Shown: positions 47,673 to 56,264 of the stretch, in pieces
How positions within the stretch are numbered: position 1 is the first letter of the stretch
Layout: each line of letters begins with the position of its first letter
DNA from: an uncultured Fusicatenibacter sp.
GTDB taxonomy: Bacteria; Bacillota; Clostridia; Lachnospirales; Lachnospiraceae
Direction of reading: 5' to 3'
NCBI GenBank assembly: GCA_902493585.1
Contig: CABUPZ010000007.1
Coordinates: forward strand, 1 to 60,160
Length of the DNA stretch: 60,160 nt
Program-made: the position numbers and the translations under genes
Notes under the pieces: generated by a model
The model's input: the letters and a program-made list of their open reading frames with translations, nothing else
Databases searched by the model: none
Told to the model about the DNA's origin: nothing

Positions 47673-48821
47673 TTATTTTCCTTCTATCTTTAAGATCTGC
47701 ATCAGCTGTTCCGACGCATTTCCTTTTTCATAGCAATCCACCAGTTTCAGATACTCTTCCTTCTTTCTGACTGCCTTCTCCTGGTCATACTCCGCGATCA
47801 GACGCTCCATTCCATCCATGTCCACCGCATAGGGATAAGGCCACTGGCGCACCGGCGTATAAAAATCCTTTTTCTCATCAAACCTGGACAGATCCGGAAT
47901 ATAGAGGAAGCCCGGCTTATCCGTCATCGCAAAATCCCACATACTGGAGGAATAATCTGTGATCAGCACATCCGCCGCCGCCAGAAGTTCCTGCATATCC
48001 GGATAATCGGAAGCGTGATATATGCCTTCCGTGATCTTCGGCTTCACCGCATGGTGCTTCCTCTCCAGAACCGCAAACGAGCCGCCGAATTTCTGTTCCA
48101 GCGCACGGACAACACGGGAATAATCCAGATTATCCACATCCTCCGCCTGATAGAAACTGCCCCGGAAGGTCGGCGCAAACAGAAGAAGTTTCTTTTCCTC
48201 CGGAATTTTAAAATACCGGCAGACTTTCTCCCGGCAGTAAGAATGTTCTCCAAAAAACAGATCATTCCTGGGAAGTCCCGTGTTGTAAAAGTGCGACGGA
48301 TCCACCTCCATCGCCTCCGGAAACGCCTCCGTGAAGACCCGGTTGCTGGACAAAAAGACATCCAGCTGCCTGCCGACCATATGCCGGATGGTTTTCTGGA
48401 CAGGCGTCATTTCCGTTCCCATATTGGCGACCTTAAAGGAACCGCCGCCGTGCCAGGTATGCACCCACACCTGCCCGCTTCTCTTGGGGACCAGGCTTCC
48501 AGAAGGAAGACCTACATTGTAGATCACGATTCCTGCCGTCATCATGTCACGGAAGTATTCCATGCTGCCTGCTTTCACCAGACGGATCCTTCCTCTCAGG
48601 TCCTCCGGCACAAACACCTGCTCCGGATCGTTCACCACCCAGACATATTCATAATCCTCCGCCGCATGTTCCAGCAGATACCGGTTAAAATACATCGGAT
48701 TGCAGTTCACACTCTTTCCTGTGAAGGAACAGAAGACGATCTTTTTCCTCTTTACCGGAAAGATCCGGAACACATTCATTCCTCCGCGTATCATATACAT
48801 TCCCGCTGTTTTGATATCCAT
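47673..48821 (-). CDS. CDP-glycerol glycerophosphotransferase family protein (TagB/TagF type)
   Basis: Transfers a polyol phosphate from a CDP-polyol to a lipid-linked acceptor at the inner membrane face. It is 382 residues from the ATG at 48821, near the size of TagB; the open frame extends upstream only by overlapping licD. Two family motifs are clear: VHTWHGGGSFK with the conserved His near 120, and the CDP-binding LLAADVLITDYSSSMWDF near 280-297. LFAPTFRG and the basic, hydrophobic N-terminus fit membrane attachment. It ends the four-gene lic-like operon. Whether the substrate is CDP-glycerol, CDP-ribitol or another CDP-polyol cannot be told; a TarI-like enzyme nearby makes CDP-ribitol plausible. 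Confidence 0.9.
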   Translation of the reverse strand: MDIKTAGMYMIRGGMNVFRIFPVKRKKIVFCSFTGKSVNCNPMYFNRYLLEHAAEDYEYVWVVNDPEQVFVPEDLRGRIRLVKAGSMEYFRDMMTAGIVIYNVGLPSGSLVPKRSGQVWVHTWHGGGSFKVANMGTEMTPVQKTIRHMVGRQLDVFLSSNRVFTEAFPEAMEVDPSHFYNTGLPRNDLFFGEHSYCREKVCRYFKIPEEKKLLLFAPTFRGSFYQAEDVDNLDYSRVVRALEQKFGGSFAVLERKHHAVKPKITEGIYHASDYPDMQELLAAADVLITDYSSSMWDFAMTDKPGFLYIPDLSRFDEKKDFYTPVRQWPYPYAVDMDGMERLIAEYDQEKAVRKKEEYLKLVDCYEKGNASEQLMQILKIEGK

Positions 48822-48835
48822 TGTTTCTTCCGCCT

Positions 48836-49702
48836 TTATCCTTTTCTTCCGCTGTCTGCTGACAAACTGTCGCTTTGCTCCTGTTCTTTCCACCATGCCC
48901 GAAAGTGATGATGGGTCACCTGCTGTTCCTTTGGCGGCAGTTTCATATAATCACCATAAAGTTTTTTCAGATAATACTCATATCCCGCCGGCGCCTGGAA
49001 ACGATAGCCCTCAAACTCCAGCTCCGTCGTCTCCGCCACAACTTCCGCCGGCATCATATCACAGAGCCGGTATCCGTCACAGATACAGCCGACCATCTTT
49101 GCCCCCTGGACCGGATAACTCCGCGCCAATTCGTCCTGCTTTTTCAGGATCCTGCGGGGACCGTAGAGCTTTCTCGCCAGCCATTTGGCAAATTTCACGG
49201 GATTACTCCGACCATCTCCGTAGGACAGATAGTCCCGGTAAGTCCGGCAGGAAAACCCTCTGTGCCTTTCCAACTCGATACACCGGTTGACCAGAGGCGC
49301 GTAATCCTCTTCCTTCTCTCCCGGCAGACCGTCGTAAGGAAAAATATCCACATAAATTCCCATCTCTCCGCTGTATCCGTTGTCTTCCACCAGGCAGGTG
49401 CTGGTGTCCACGATTTTTCCAAACGCATACCGGTACCATCCGGCGGTCTGCATATTCACCATCTGATAACGGCTGCCGCTGTCCGGACCGAGAAGCTCTG
49501 TCATCCTGTCATAGTCCTCCCGGGGCATCCACAGATCGATATCATCATCCCATGGAATAAATCCATGGTGTCTGACTGCACCCAGCAGGGTACCGTCCAC
49601 CATAAAATATTTCAGTCCGTGTTCTTTGCAGAATCCATCGATAAACACCAGGATCTGCAGGGCGATCTGCTGTACCTCTTCGATCGTCTCTATTTTCTTC
49701 AT
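48836..49702 (-). CDS. licD: LicD family phosphotransferase
   Basis: LicD proteins move phosphocholine (or, in fukutin relatives, ribitol phosphate) from a CDP-linked donor to glycans. It is 288 residues from the ATG at 49702, 8 bases after AGAGAGG. The family signature is clear: MVDGTLLGAVRHHGFIPWDDDIDLWMPREDY at about 34-64, holding the metal-binding Asp cluster, followed by GIYVDIFPYDGLP. No membrane helix is seen. It lies between a flippase and a TagB/F-like enzyme, downstream of a LicA/LicC-like fusion, which points to phosphocholine or a related amino-alcohol phosphate as the substituent. Confidence 0.92.
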   Translation of the reverse strand: MKKIETIEEVQQIALQILVFIDGFCKEHGLKYFMVDGTLLGAVRHHGFIPWDDDIDLWMPREDYDRMTELLGPDSGSRYQMVNMQTAGWYRYAFGKIVDTSTCLVEDNGYSGEMGIYVDIFPYDGLPGEKEEDYAPLVNRCIELERHRGFSCRTYRDYLSYGDGRSNPVKFAKWLARKLYGPRRILKKQDELARSYPVQGAKMVGCICDGYRLCDMMPAEVVAETTELEFEGYRFQAPAGYEYYLKKLYGDYMKLPPKEQQVTHHHFRAWWKEQEQSDSLSADSGRKG

Positions 49703-49718
49703 CACCGGTACCTCTCTT

Positions 49719-51116
49719 TTACTTTCTTATTTTCCGCAGAAGATTCCCGATCATTTCCCGGAAAGATAACAAAAACAGCACAATGGCGATCGGGAAGAAC
49801 ACCGCGTTCATCTTCAGGTCCCCATAGAAATAAACGCCGCATGCCACAGCCAGCACCACAGCCAGCAGAACCAGGAACCGGACATCGATCCGGATGGAGA
49901 CCTCATTCCAAAGCAGAAGAATCCGGAACACGATAATCGTCAGGAATCCCAGAAACAACGCGGCGCTGGCTCCCTGGACCCCGAAGCGGGGAATCAGAAA
50001 ATGTACTCCCAGGATATTGACAACACTGCCCGCCACTGTCGTATAAAACAGCAGTCCGTTTTTCTTCATCGCCGTAAAAATATTTCCAAGGAACCCGGAC
50101 ACCGAGGACGCGATTGTGGCAAGAATATAAAGCGGAACCATATTTCTTGCCTCAGAATATCCGTCCGCGATCATCAGAGGGAAGATCAGCCAGATAAACG
50201 GCAGCAGGATCGCTGCTCCCATCCCCATAAAACGCAGATACGCATTGACCGCGCTGGAATAAAACTGGCTCAGAGATTCCTTGCTCTCCGCCTCCTTCGC
50301 ATAGGAAACTTCCTGCCACGCCATCGTAAAACAGGAGGTAAACAAAGAGATAAACGAACCGAAACGGCTTGCCACCGCATACAGACCATTCGCCTCCATT
50401 CCCATCATCCGGCTGACCGCCACACTGTTGTAACTGGTCAGAAACCAGTAAGCCGCAGAGTTGACGCAGAGCGGAAGGGAAAAACGGAGCATCCGGAGAA
50501 ACAACGGCTTTTCAAACGCCGAAGGCCGGATCAGTGTCCAGATCTTCACGCCGGCTCCCACCAGCAGGATATTGCTCAGATAACCGATACATCCCGCCAG
50601 ATACAGCGCACTGTAATCCATATGGAGCCCAACGATCATTACCACGTTCAGCGCTGCCGTCACAAAGGAATTCAGAAGTCCCGCCGACGCATACAGTACA
50701 TTTTTCCCGTAGGCTCTCGCCACGTATCCCAGAAGATTCTGCAGATTCATCATCAGCCCGTACAGGTAGATCAGCGGCAGATACCGGACCGTCACAAACT
50801 GCCCGAACACCACAAGAATCACCGTGTAGGCGACGGTCGAAATCCCGAAAATAGCAAACCCGCAGTTGATGGGCTTTTTCTGCCCTTCCGGCGTATGATA
50901 ATCATAAAAATACCGGAGGATCCCGCTCCAGATATCCAGATACAGGACGGAGCAGAGAAAGGTAATGTAATTGATCGAGACGTTGTAAGTCCCCATATCC
51001 TCCGCCGGAATATATTCCGTGTATACCCGGAGCAGAAGCATCGTGACCAGTTTGGCAAGGACCGTGCCGAAGAAGTATATTCCGGAGGTTTTTGCAAATT
51101 TAATAAAGCTTTTCAT
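49719..51116 (-). CDS. Wzx/TacF-type oligosaccharide flippase
   Basis: A 465-residue MATE/MOP-superfamily flippase with about fourteen membrane helices. It starts KFAKTSGIYFFGTVLAKLV and contains GTYNVSINYITFL and RMMGMEANGLYAVASRFGSF, patterns typical of teichoic-acid and O-unit flippases. The start at 51116 lies inside the end of the LicA/LicC-like gene (17-base overlap), so the two are coupled. In pneumococcus the flippase TacF sits beside licD and moves only phosphocholine-bearing units; the same arrangement here suggests a comparable role. Polysaccharide export by this route is separate from the ABC exporter at 24.8-27.5 kb. Confidence 0.9.
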   Translation of the reverse strand: MKSFIKFAKTSGIYFFGTVLAKLVTMLLLRVYTEYIPAEDMGTYNVSINYITFLCSVLYLDIWSGILRYFYDYHTPEGQKKPINCGFAIFGISTVAYTVILVVFGQFVTVRYLPLIYLYGLMMNLQNLLGYVARAYGKNVLYASAGLLNSFVTAALNVVMIVGLHMDYSALYLAGCIGYLSNILLVGAGVKIWTLIRPSAFEKPLFLRMLRFSLPLCVNSAAYWFLTSYNSVAVSRMMGMEANGLYAVASRFGSFISLFTSCFTMAWQEVSYAKEAESKESLSQFYSSAVNAYLRFMGMGAAILLPFIWLIFPLMIADGYSEARNMVPLYILATIASSVSGFLGNIFTAMKKNGLLFYTTVAGSVVNILGVHFLIPRFGVQGASAALFLGFLTIIVFRILLLWNEVSIRIDVRFLVLLAVVLAVACGVYFYGDLKMNAVFFPIAIVLFLLSFREMIGNLLRKIRK

Positions 51117-52929
51117 AGGCCTGTTTTCCTCTCTTTAACCGGTCTCTTCCGTAAGACCCGAAATCTTCCCCCTGTGCTTCCTTCGCCATCGTCCAGGCCG
51201 CCCACAGAATATCCTGCAGGATCTCATAGATCCGGATCTTCTCCCGGGCATGCTCCGGCGCATCGCCTTCAAAATAATACTGCAGATACAATTCTTCCTC
51301 CAGAGGCAAAAATTCACTCTCCAGTAGATGAGACGCCAGATCCCACATGGGATCATTGTATCCGGAGTATTCCCAGTCAATCAGATACATCCGTCCGGAA
51401 GCATCCAGGATCAGATTTTCCGGCACCAGATCGTTATGACAGGGCAGGTGTTCCGTTCCGATTTCTTCCAGACGGTCCAGAAGACGGTAAAACGCCTGAT
51501 CCATCTCCTGATATTCCGGATAGACCGAAGCCTGGACCTTCTCGATCAGCTCCTTGTATTTTTCATACTCCTTCCGGACCGAGAAATCCTGATACATCCT
51601 GAGATCCGAATGGTGGAGTTCCCGGAGAAGCCTGGTCGACTTTCGGATATTCATCTCCAGACGGGCAGTCTTTCCGTTCAGCGTCACGGCGTCCGGAAGA
51701 TACTGCGTCACCTTGACACCCGTCTCCTCGTCAAAATATAAGGTAGGCACATTGATCCCGAAATCAGATGCCAGCGCACTGTTGTGCCGTTCGCTCTTCC
51801 GGTCGATCATAATATCCGTACATGCCCCGGGAATCCTGAGAATGTATTCCTTCCCCGCGGCTTTGACATAAAAATTGGTATTGGTCATTCCTCCGCTGAT
51901 CCCGAAATCTTCAATGTTCTCTTCCGGAATTCCCATACAACGGCTGAAGGTCTCTCTGGCACGATTCTCTTTTCTGAGCCGTTCTCTCTTCTGTATTTTC
52001 GGATACACCCGTTCCCGCGCTTTGCGGTACAGTTCCTGGTCTTCGATCACCGTCCATGCCATATCGTCCACCATGACACCGCGAATCTGGTAGATCCTTC
52101 CGATATCCTCGATCACATACTCGTAATTGAGCATCGGATTCTGATTGTCTGCAAAATATTCCAGCATTTTCCGGTACAGAGACAGGGAAATCCTGCTCAG
52201 GCCGATCATCTCCCCGTCGATCCGGTTGAGCTGATGGATATCTTTGGAGATCCGGAACAGATTCTGCCTGCTGTCCAGTTCCACATAAGCCTCATCTTTG
52301 GAACCGCTGGGCGCCGTCAGTATCAGCCGGTTTGCCTCCTCCCCTTCCAGAAGCGCGGTGATCGCTGTCTCCTCAAAGATCAGGTTGCTCTCCAGAAGCA
52401 GGAAATCATCCTGGACCAGATCCCGAACCATGGAAAGGGATTCCATCGTACCGTTCCATTTGTAACGGGGATTGTTCACCAGGGTCACCCCGCGCCCCCG
52501 GAAATATTCTTCGTACTGCTCTTTCTGGGAACCGGTCACCACATAAATCTTATCGATTCCCCGGACAGTGAGCATTTTCATCAGACGCTCGATCAGCGGG
52601 ATCCCGCCGACCTCCAGAAGTCCTGTCGGACAGTCAAAATTGGGATTGCGGCCTGCCGCCAGAATGACCGCGGTATCAATTTTCTCGGTTCTCTTCTCAA
52701 AAATCAGACGGTCATTCTGATTCTGCCGGGTCATGTGTTCCAGAAACAGTTCCGCCTTTTCTGTCAGCCGGATGCTCCCATCCTGTTTTTCCAGATATCC
52801 CTCTTCCGTCAGCTGACGCATCAGTCCGTTGACCTGACCCAATGACATTTCCACGCCTCTGGCAAGGGTTCTCTGGTTCTCAAACGGGTTCTGATTGAGA
52901 TAATAAAGTATTTTATAATATTTTTCCAT
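51100..52929 (-). CDS. Fusion of winged helix, LicC-like nucleotidyltransferase and LicA-like choline kinase
   Basis: A 609-residue three-part protein. Residues 1-65 form a winged-helix-like domain (MSLGQVNGLMRQLTEEGYLEK). Residues about 85-310 are an NTP-transferase fold (VILAAGR ... GLLEVGGIPLIERLM, LVNNPRYKWNGTMESL). Residues about 330-605 are a choline/aminoglycoside-kinase fold: GGMTNTNFYV, the catalytic CHNDLVPENLIL and LIDWEYSGYNDPMWDLA. Together they could phosphorylate choline and make CDP-choline for LicD. One caution: the usual lysine in the PKGLL motif is Thr here (CPTGLLEV) and the expected Asp pair is LLESNLIF, so the nucleotidyltransferase half is divergent. AGAGG lies 9 bases before the start; promoter and palindrome are just upstream. 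No licB-type transporter is seen. Confidence 0.88.
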   Translation of the reverse strand: MEKYYKILYYLNQNPFENQRTLARGVEMSLGQVNGLMRQLTEEGYLEKQDGSIRLTEKAELFLEHMTRQNQNDRLIFEKRTEKIDTAVILAAGRNPNFDCPTGLLEVGGIPLIERLMKMLTVRGIDKIYVVTGSQKEQYEEYFRGRGVTLVNNPRYKWNGTMESLSMVRDLVQDDFLLLESNLIFEETAITALLEGEEANRLILTAPSGSKDEAYVELDSRQNLFRISKDIHQLNRIDGEMIGLSRISLSLYRKMLEYFADNQNPMLNYEYVIEDIGRIYQIRGVMVDDMAWTVIEDQELYRKARERVYPKIQKRERLRKENRARETFSRCMGIPEENIEDFGISGGMTNTNFYVKAAGKEYILRIPGACTDIMIDRKSERHNSALASDFGINVPTLYFDEETGVKVTQYLPDAVTLNGKTARLEMNIRKSTRLLRELHHSDLRMYQDFSVRKEYEKYKELIEKVQASVYPEYQEMDQAFYRLLDRLEEIGTEHLPCHNDLVPENLILDASGRMYLIDWEYSGYNDPMWDLASHLLESEFLPLEEELYLQYYFEGDAPEHAREKIRIYEILQDILWAAWTMAKEAQGEDFGSYGRDRLKRGKQAYEKLY

Positions 52930-52945
52930 TTGCCATTTCCTCTTT

Positions 52946-52960
52946 GTTCATTTTTTGAAC
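52946..52960. promoter_or_regulatory. Palindrome in the leader of the lic-like operon
   Basis: GTTCA, five bases, then TGAAC form a short inverted repeat between the promoter -10 (52969-52974) and the ribosome site. It could be an operator; no similar site was spotted elsewhere in the window by eye. Confidence 0.35.
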
Positions 52961-52968
52961 TACGAGTC

Positions 52969-52997
52969 ATTCTATCATACCGGCAGGCGTCTGTCAA
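52969..52997 (-). promoter_or_regulatory. Strong sigma-A promoter of the lic-like operon
   Basis: TTGACA (52992-52997, perfect -35), a 17-base spacer and TAGAAT (52969-52974) on the minus strand. It drives the LicA/LicC-like fusion, flippase, licD and TagB/F-like genes. The -35 overlaps the stop end of the diguanylate cyclase gene. Confidence 0.88.
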
Positions 52998-54166
52998 ACA
53001 CGCGAAGCGGACACCCGGTTTCTCCCTGCGCTCTTCGCGTGATAGAGGGCCTCATCCGCTTTCTCCAGAAGTGCTTCAAATTCTTCTCTTTTCCCTGCAC
53101 ATCCGGCAGCCAGACCTACGCTCACGGTGACATTTCTTTTCGGATCCGCCGCAGGAATCCCAAGCCGTTCGATGCTTCGGCAGAATTCTTCCCCCAGCTT
53201 TCTCCCCTGTGCTTCTCCAAATCCCGGAACCACGCAGAGAAATTCTTCCCCGCCATATCGAAACAGCCGGCCTTTGGAAACGACCAGCTTCATTGCGTCT
53301 GCGATCCGCCGAAGACATTCATCCCCCTGAGGGTGCCCATAGGTATCGTTATACTGTTTGAAATAGTCCACATCGATCATCAATACCGCGATCTCTTGAC
53401 ATTCTTTTCCGAAAAAATTTTCTGTCAGACAAATTTCCAGGAATCTGCGATTCCACAGCCCGGTCAGCGCATCGTGGTTGGCCACATAATTCAGCTCTTC
53501 GCTTTTCTGCAGGATTTCCCGATTTTGTCTGGCAATCAGTTCCTGTTTCTGAAAATCACTGCGAGCCGTACCGTAACGGTAAACACTGATCGCTAACGCA
53601 ATGACGGCCAGCACGACAGAGTTGAGGTAAGTCCCATAATGCTTCGTCATGCCTCCCGGCTGAAAATACGGCATTGCCACCAAAACCAGTACTTCCGCCA
53701 GCACAAAACCGGGAACCGAAACCAGCGGTTCCATATACACCAAAACCGCAATTCCAAGCGCCGCGCCCATATATACATTCAAATTATCGGAAACTCTCTG
53801 GTCATAAATAGTGACACAGGCCGCCCAAAACAGAAGGATCATTGCATATCCCTGGTAGATCCGCAGGCACAGACGGCTCTTCTCTTCTTCTTTCATTTTT
53901 CCGGATACAACGTTTCGCAAAACGATCGTCGCCACGGTAGCCGTCAGAAGAATCAGATAAAACACCATATAAACTCTGCTCGCTTTCGTATCCAGCCGGA
54001 AATCGGTATATTGAAGGGCATAGATCATATTATAAATTTCAAAAAGAATGATCGAAATTCCGATCGGCAAAAAATATCTCCAGCATCTCTGCTCCAGAAC
54101 CTGCTCAAACTTCCGCTCCTGTTCCGGATCCATGGCAGCTCCGCGGAATATCCTGGTAATACTCAT
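52994..54166 (-). CDS. GGDEF diguanylate cyclase with membrane N-terminus
   Basis: Makes cyclic di-GMP from two GTP. It is 390 residues; the first 220 hold about six membrane helices and no recognisable ligand domain. The GGDEF domain starts at YVANHDALTGLWNRRF near 228. VLMIDVDYFKQYNDTYGH carries the metal-binding Asp, and the active-site loop is YGGEEF, a functional variant. The RxxD inhibitory site five residues before the loop is not present (SKGR). The start at 54166 has AAGGAG 9 bases upstream. It has a separate promoter and lies directly upstream of the lic-like operon promoter; a control link with the glycan genes is possible but not shown. Confidence 0.93.
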   Translation of the reverse strand: MSITRIFRGAAMDPEQERKFEQVLEQRCWRYFLPIGISIILFEIYNMIYALQYTDFRLDTKASRVYMVFYLILLTATVATIVLRNVVSGKMKEEEKSRLCLRIYQGYAMILLFWAACVTIYDQRVSDNLNVYMGAALGIAVLVYMEPLVSVPGFVLAEVLVLVAMPYFQPGGMTKHYGTYLNSVVLAVIALAISVYRYGTARSDFQKQELIARQNREILQKSEELNYVANHDALTGLWNRRFLEICLTENFFGKECQEIAVLMIDVDYFKQYNDTYGHPQGDECLRRIADAMKLVVSKGRLFRYGGEEFLCVVPGFGEAQGRKLGEEFCRSIERLGIPAADPKRNVTVSVGLAAGCAGKREEFEALLEKADEALYHAKSAGRNRVSASRV

Positions 54167-54207
54167 CTGACTGTACTCCTTCCTCTATGGAAAAACATCT
54201 TCTATTT

Positions 54208-54248
54208 TCAAAAAGAAAGAGGCTCCACGAAACTTATCGTAAGCCCCT
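54208..54248 (-). terminator. Terminator-like hairpin in the leader of the GGDEF gene
   Basis: AGGGGCT (54242-54248) pairs with AGCCTCT (54218-54224) on the minus strand with one G-T pair, helped by ACGA/TCGT inside. TTTCTTTTT follows. It lies about 45 bases upstream of the GGDEF start, so it may act as an attenuator. A 35-codon open frame (ATG at 54315, stop at 54208) runs through it. Confidence 0.5.
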
Positions 54249-54320
54249 CCATATTCTCTATCAAGTTCACCTTATTTTCTGAATATTCTGTTTTTTGTTT
54301 TATTTTAAACTCCATGATAC

Positions 54321-54349
54321 AGCATATCACATTTCAAATAATAAGTCTA
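54321..54349 (-). promoter_or_regulatory. Candidate extended -10 promoter of the GGDEF gene
   Basis: On the minus strand TATGCT (54321-54326) is preceded by TGA, an extended -10, and by TAGACT 17 bases further up (54344-54349). The predicted transcript has a leader of about 150 bases. Confidence 0.5.
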
Positions 54350-54454
54350 TTCTTTTCGCTGTTTTTAGGATAAAATCAGTGGGTAAAATGTAACCGCTCA
54401 GTCGACGGAACAATTACAAACATTACGAAACCCATTCACGAAAGGAGCTTTATC

Positions 54455-56104
54455 ATGGATCAGGAGTTTTTACAGGAACAGCGCCATCTGGAGAGCTGTC
54501 TGGAAATCATCCGGGAAAATATCAACCTCTACGAAGAAAAGGAACAGCAATACCGGAAAGAGATCACGGAACTGTTTCAGGCGGTCCGCCAAGGGGATGG
54601 AGATTCCTACGGGCAGCTGGCAGCCGGACAGAATATCCTGAAGCATACCCAGAATGCTCTGCGCAAAAACCGGGCGGCTCTCTCTAAAACCTACTTCGGC
54701 CGGATCGACTATTATGACGAGACTTACCACAGCCGCAGGAAAAACGTACCTGCGATATTTCCGACGGGAAACTGCTGGGCTTTTATGACAATGACGTTGC
54801 TGCAAACGACGAACTGCTGGTAAAATACCTTTCCCAGAACAAAGAGGCGGTACTCGGCGACATCATCGCAACGATTCAAAAGGAACAGAACCTGATCATT
54901 CGTGACAGCCCGTTCAAGAATATTATCGTTCAGGGAGTCGCAGGGAGCGGCAAAACCACCGTCGCCCTCCACCGGATCTCCTATCTGCTTTACAACTCCG
55001 AAGACCGTTACAAGCCTTCGGAATTCTGTATCGTCGGCAGCAGTGATATGCTCCTGAATTACATCAGCAGCGGTCTTCCGGAGCTGGATGTCAATCACAT
55101 GGAACAAATGCGGATGGATCTGTTCATCCCTTATCTCATGGGAAAATCCTGGAAGAAGAAATATAAACTCGTGCCGGACCTTCCGGACGCGCCGGTAAAG
55201 AGCAAACTTCCCTTTGTCCTTGCTCTGGAACAATTCCTGGCGGATTTCCGGGAACGCTTTCTCCCGGCACAGACAGTCAGAGATTCCAGGTTTGGTATCC
55301 TGCTTTCCCGTGAAAACATGGCGGAAACCCTCCGGTCCAATCCGGGACTTTCCCTGCTGCAGCTGGAAAAGCTTCTGAACGCCCGGATTGCTTCCAGGAT
55401 CCGTTTTCTCTGTCCGGATGGAAATGACACGCTGAAACAGAACCTCCAAAGGCGAACTGGATCTGTACGACACTGCGGCGCTCGGACTGATCCGCCAGAG
55501 AATCCTTCTGAAAAAAACAGAGGACGAATTCAGCCAGCTGATCATCGACGAGGCGCAGGATTTCGGCGAAATGATCTACTATGTGCTGAAGCAGATGCTG
55601 CCCGAATGTTATTTTACAGTCATGGGGGATGTTTCCCAGAATATCCGCTATGAAACCGGAATGAACGACTGGGAGGGACTGGAAAAAGCCTCCCAGGGCG
55701 CTTACCGGATCCAGCCGGTGATCCGCCACAGGAAGCCGGCAGAAATCCATACCGTTCCGCAGGAACAGCTTCCTGAACTTCTCCGCCGCACGGTTCGCCA
55801 GGTGACAGACCACGGCTATGAAACCGTCGCTGTCATCTGCAGGACAGAAGAAGAGGCCGCAGAAGTCCGGGAACTTCTGGAAATCGCTCCCGATGACAGT
55901 TCCTCCTTTCATAACGGTGTGATGGTTCTCCCTGTCACCCTGACAAAAGGTCTGGAGTTCGATACGGTGATCCTCTGGAAGCCGGATGAGGAACATTACG
56001 GGAACAATGCACGGAAGGCAAAGCTGCTTTATGTGGCTATCACACGGGCACTGCATGAACTTTACCTTCTCGGAGACAAAGAAATCAGCTTACTGATGAG
56101 ATAG
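54455..56104 (+). pseudogene. HelD-type UvrD/PcrA-like helicase, decayed
   Basis: HelD recycles RNA polymerase in Firmicutes. Pieces in three frames line up as one HelD-like protein. The first (54455 to about 54735) is the N-terminal coiled coil ending YFGRIDYYDETYH. The second (about 54745-55445) has TCDISDGKLLGFYDND, then Walker A GVAGSGKTTVALHRI. The third (about 55445-56104) has KGELDLYDTAALGL, Walker B IIDEAQDFGE, and KLLYVAITRALHELYLLG near the end. At least two frame changes occur (near 54,735-54,745 and an extra base near 55,447), and a stretch normally between DGKLL and DELLVKYL appears deleted. The start has AAAGGAG. The product cannot be full length, so this is a pseudogene unless sequence errors are numerous. 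Confidence 0.85.
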
Positions 56105-56122
56105 TGAGAGGGACTGCCAAAA

Positions 56123-56172
56123 CCGAAGGGCCGGGCCGGAGGTGCGCCCGCAGGGGTGGCATGCGGTTTCGG
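56123..56172. other. GC-rich structured intergenic segment
   Basis: Between the helD remnant and the fused GTPase gene, CCGAA (56123-56127) and TTCGG (56168-56172) enclose a very GC-rich stretch that includes GGGCCG twice. Its composition differs from both neighbours. No reading frame or known RNA motif is recognised; it may be a dispersed repeat or structured RNA. Confidence 0.3.
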
Positions 56173-56218
56173 AGCATAAGAAGTTCTAAGGTTGCAGTCT
56201 GTCTGCTAAAAGCGCCCT

Positions 56219-56264
56219 GAAAAACCGCAAACTCACGCAATGCGCTCAGACAGTGCGGTTTTTC
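56219..56264. terminator. Terminator of the fused GTPase gene
   Basis: GAAAAACCGCA (56219-56229) pairs perfectly with TGCGGTTTTTC (56254-56264), an 11-bp stem with a 24-base loop. T-runs on both strands suggest bidirectional use. The minus-strand stop codon at 56246 lies in the loop. Confidence 0.8.

Noticed and set aside
54167..54454. Cyclic di-GMP riboswitch before the GGDEF gene
   Set aside because: The conserved core of the known class I aptamer is not seen on the minus strand of this leader.
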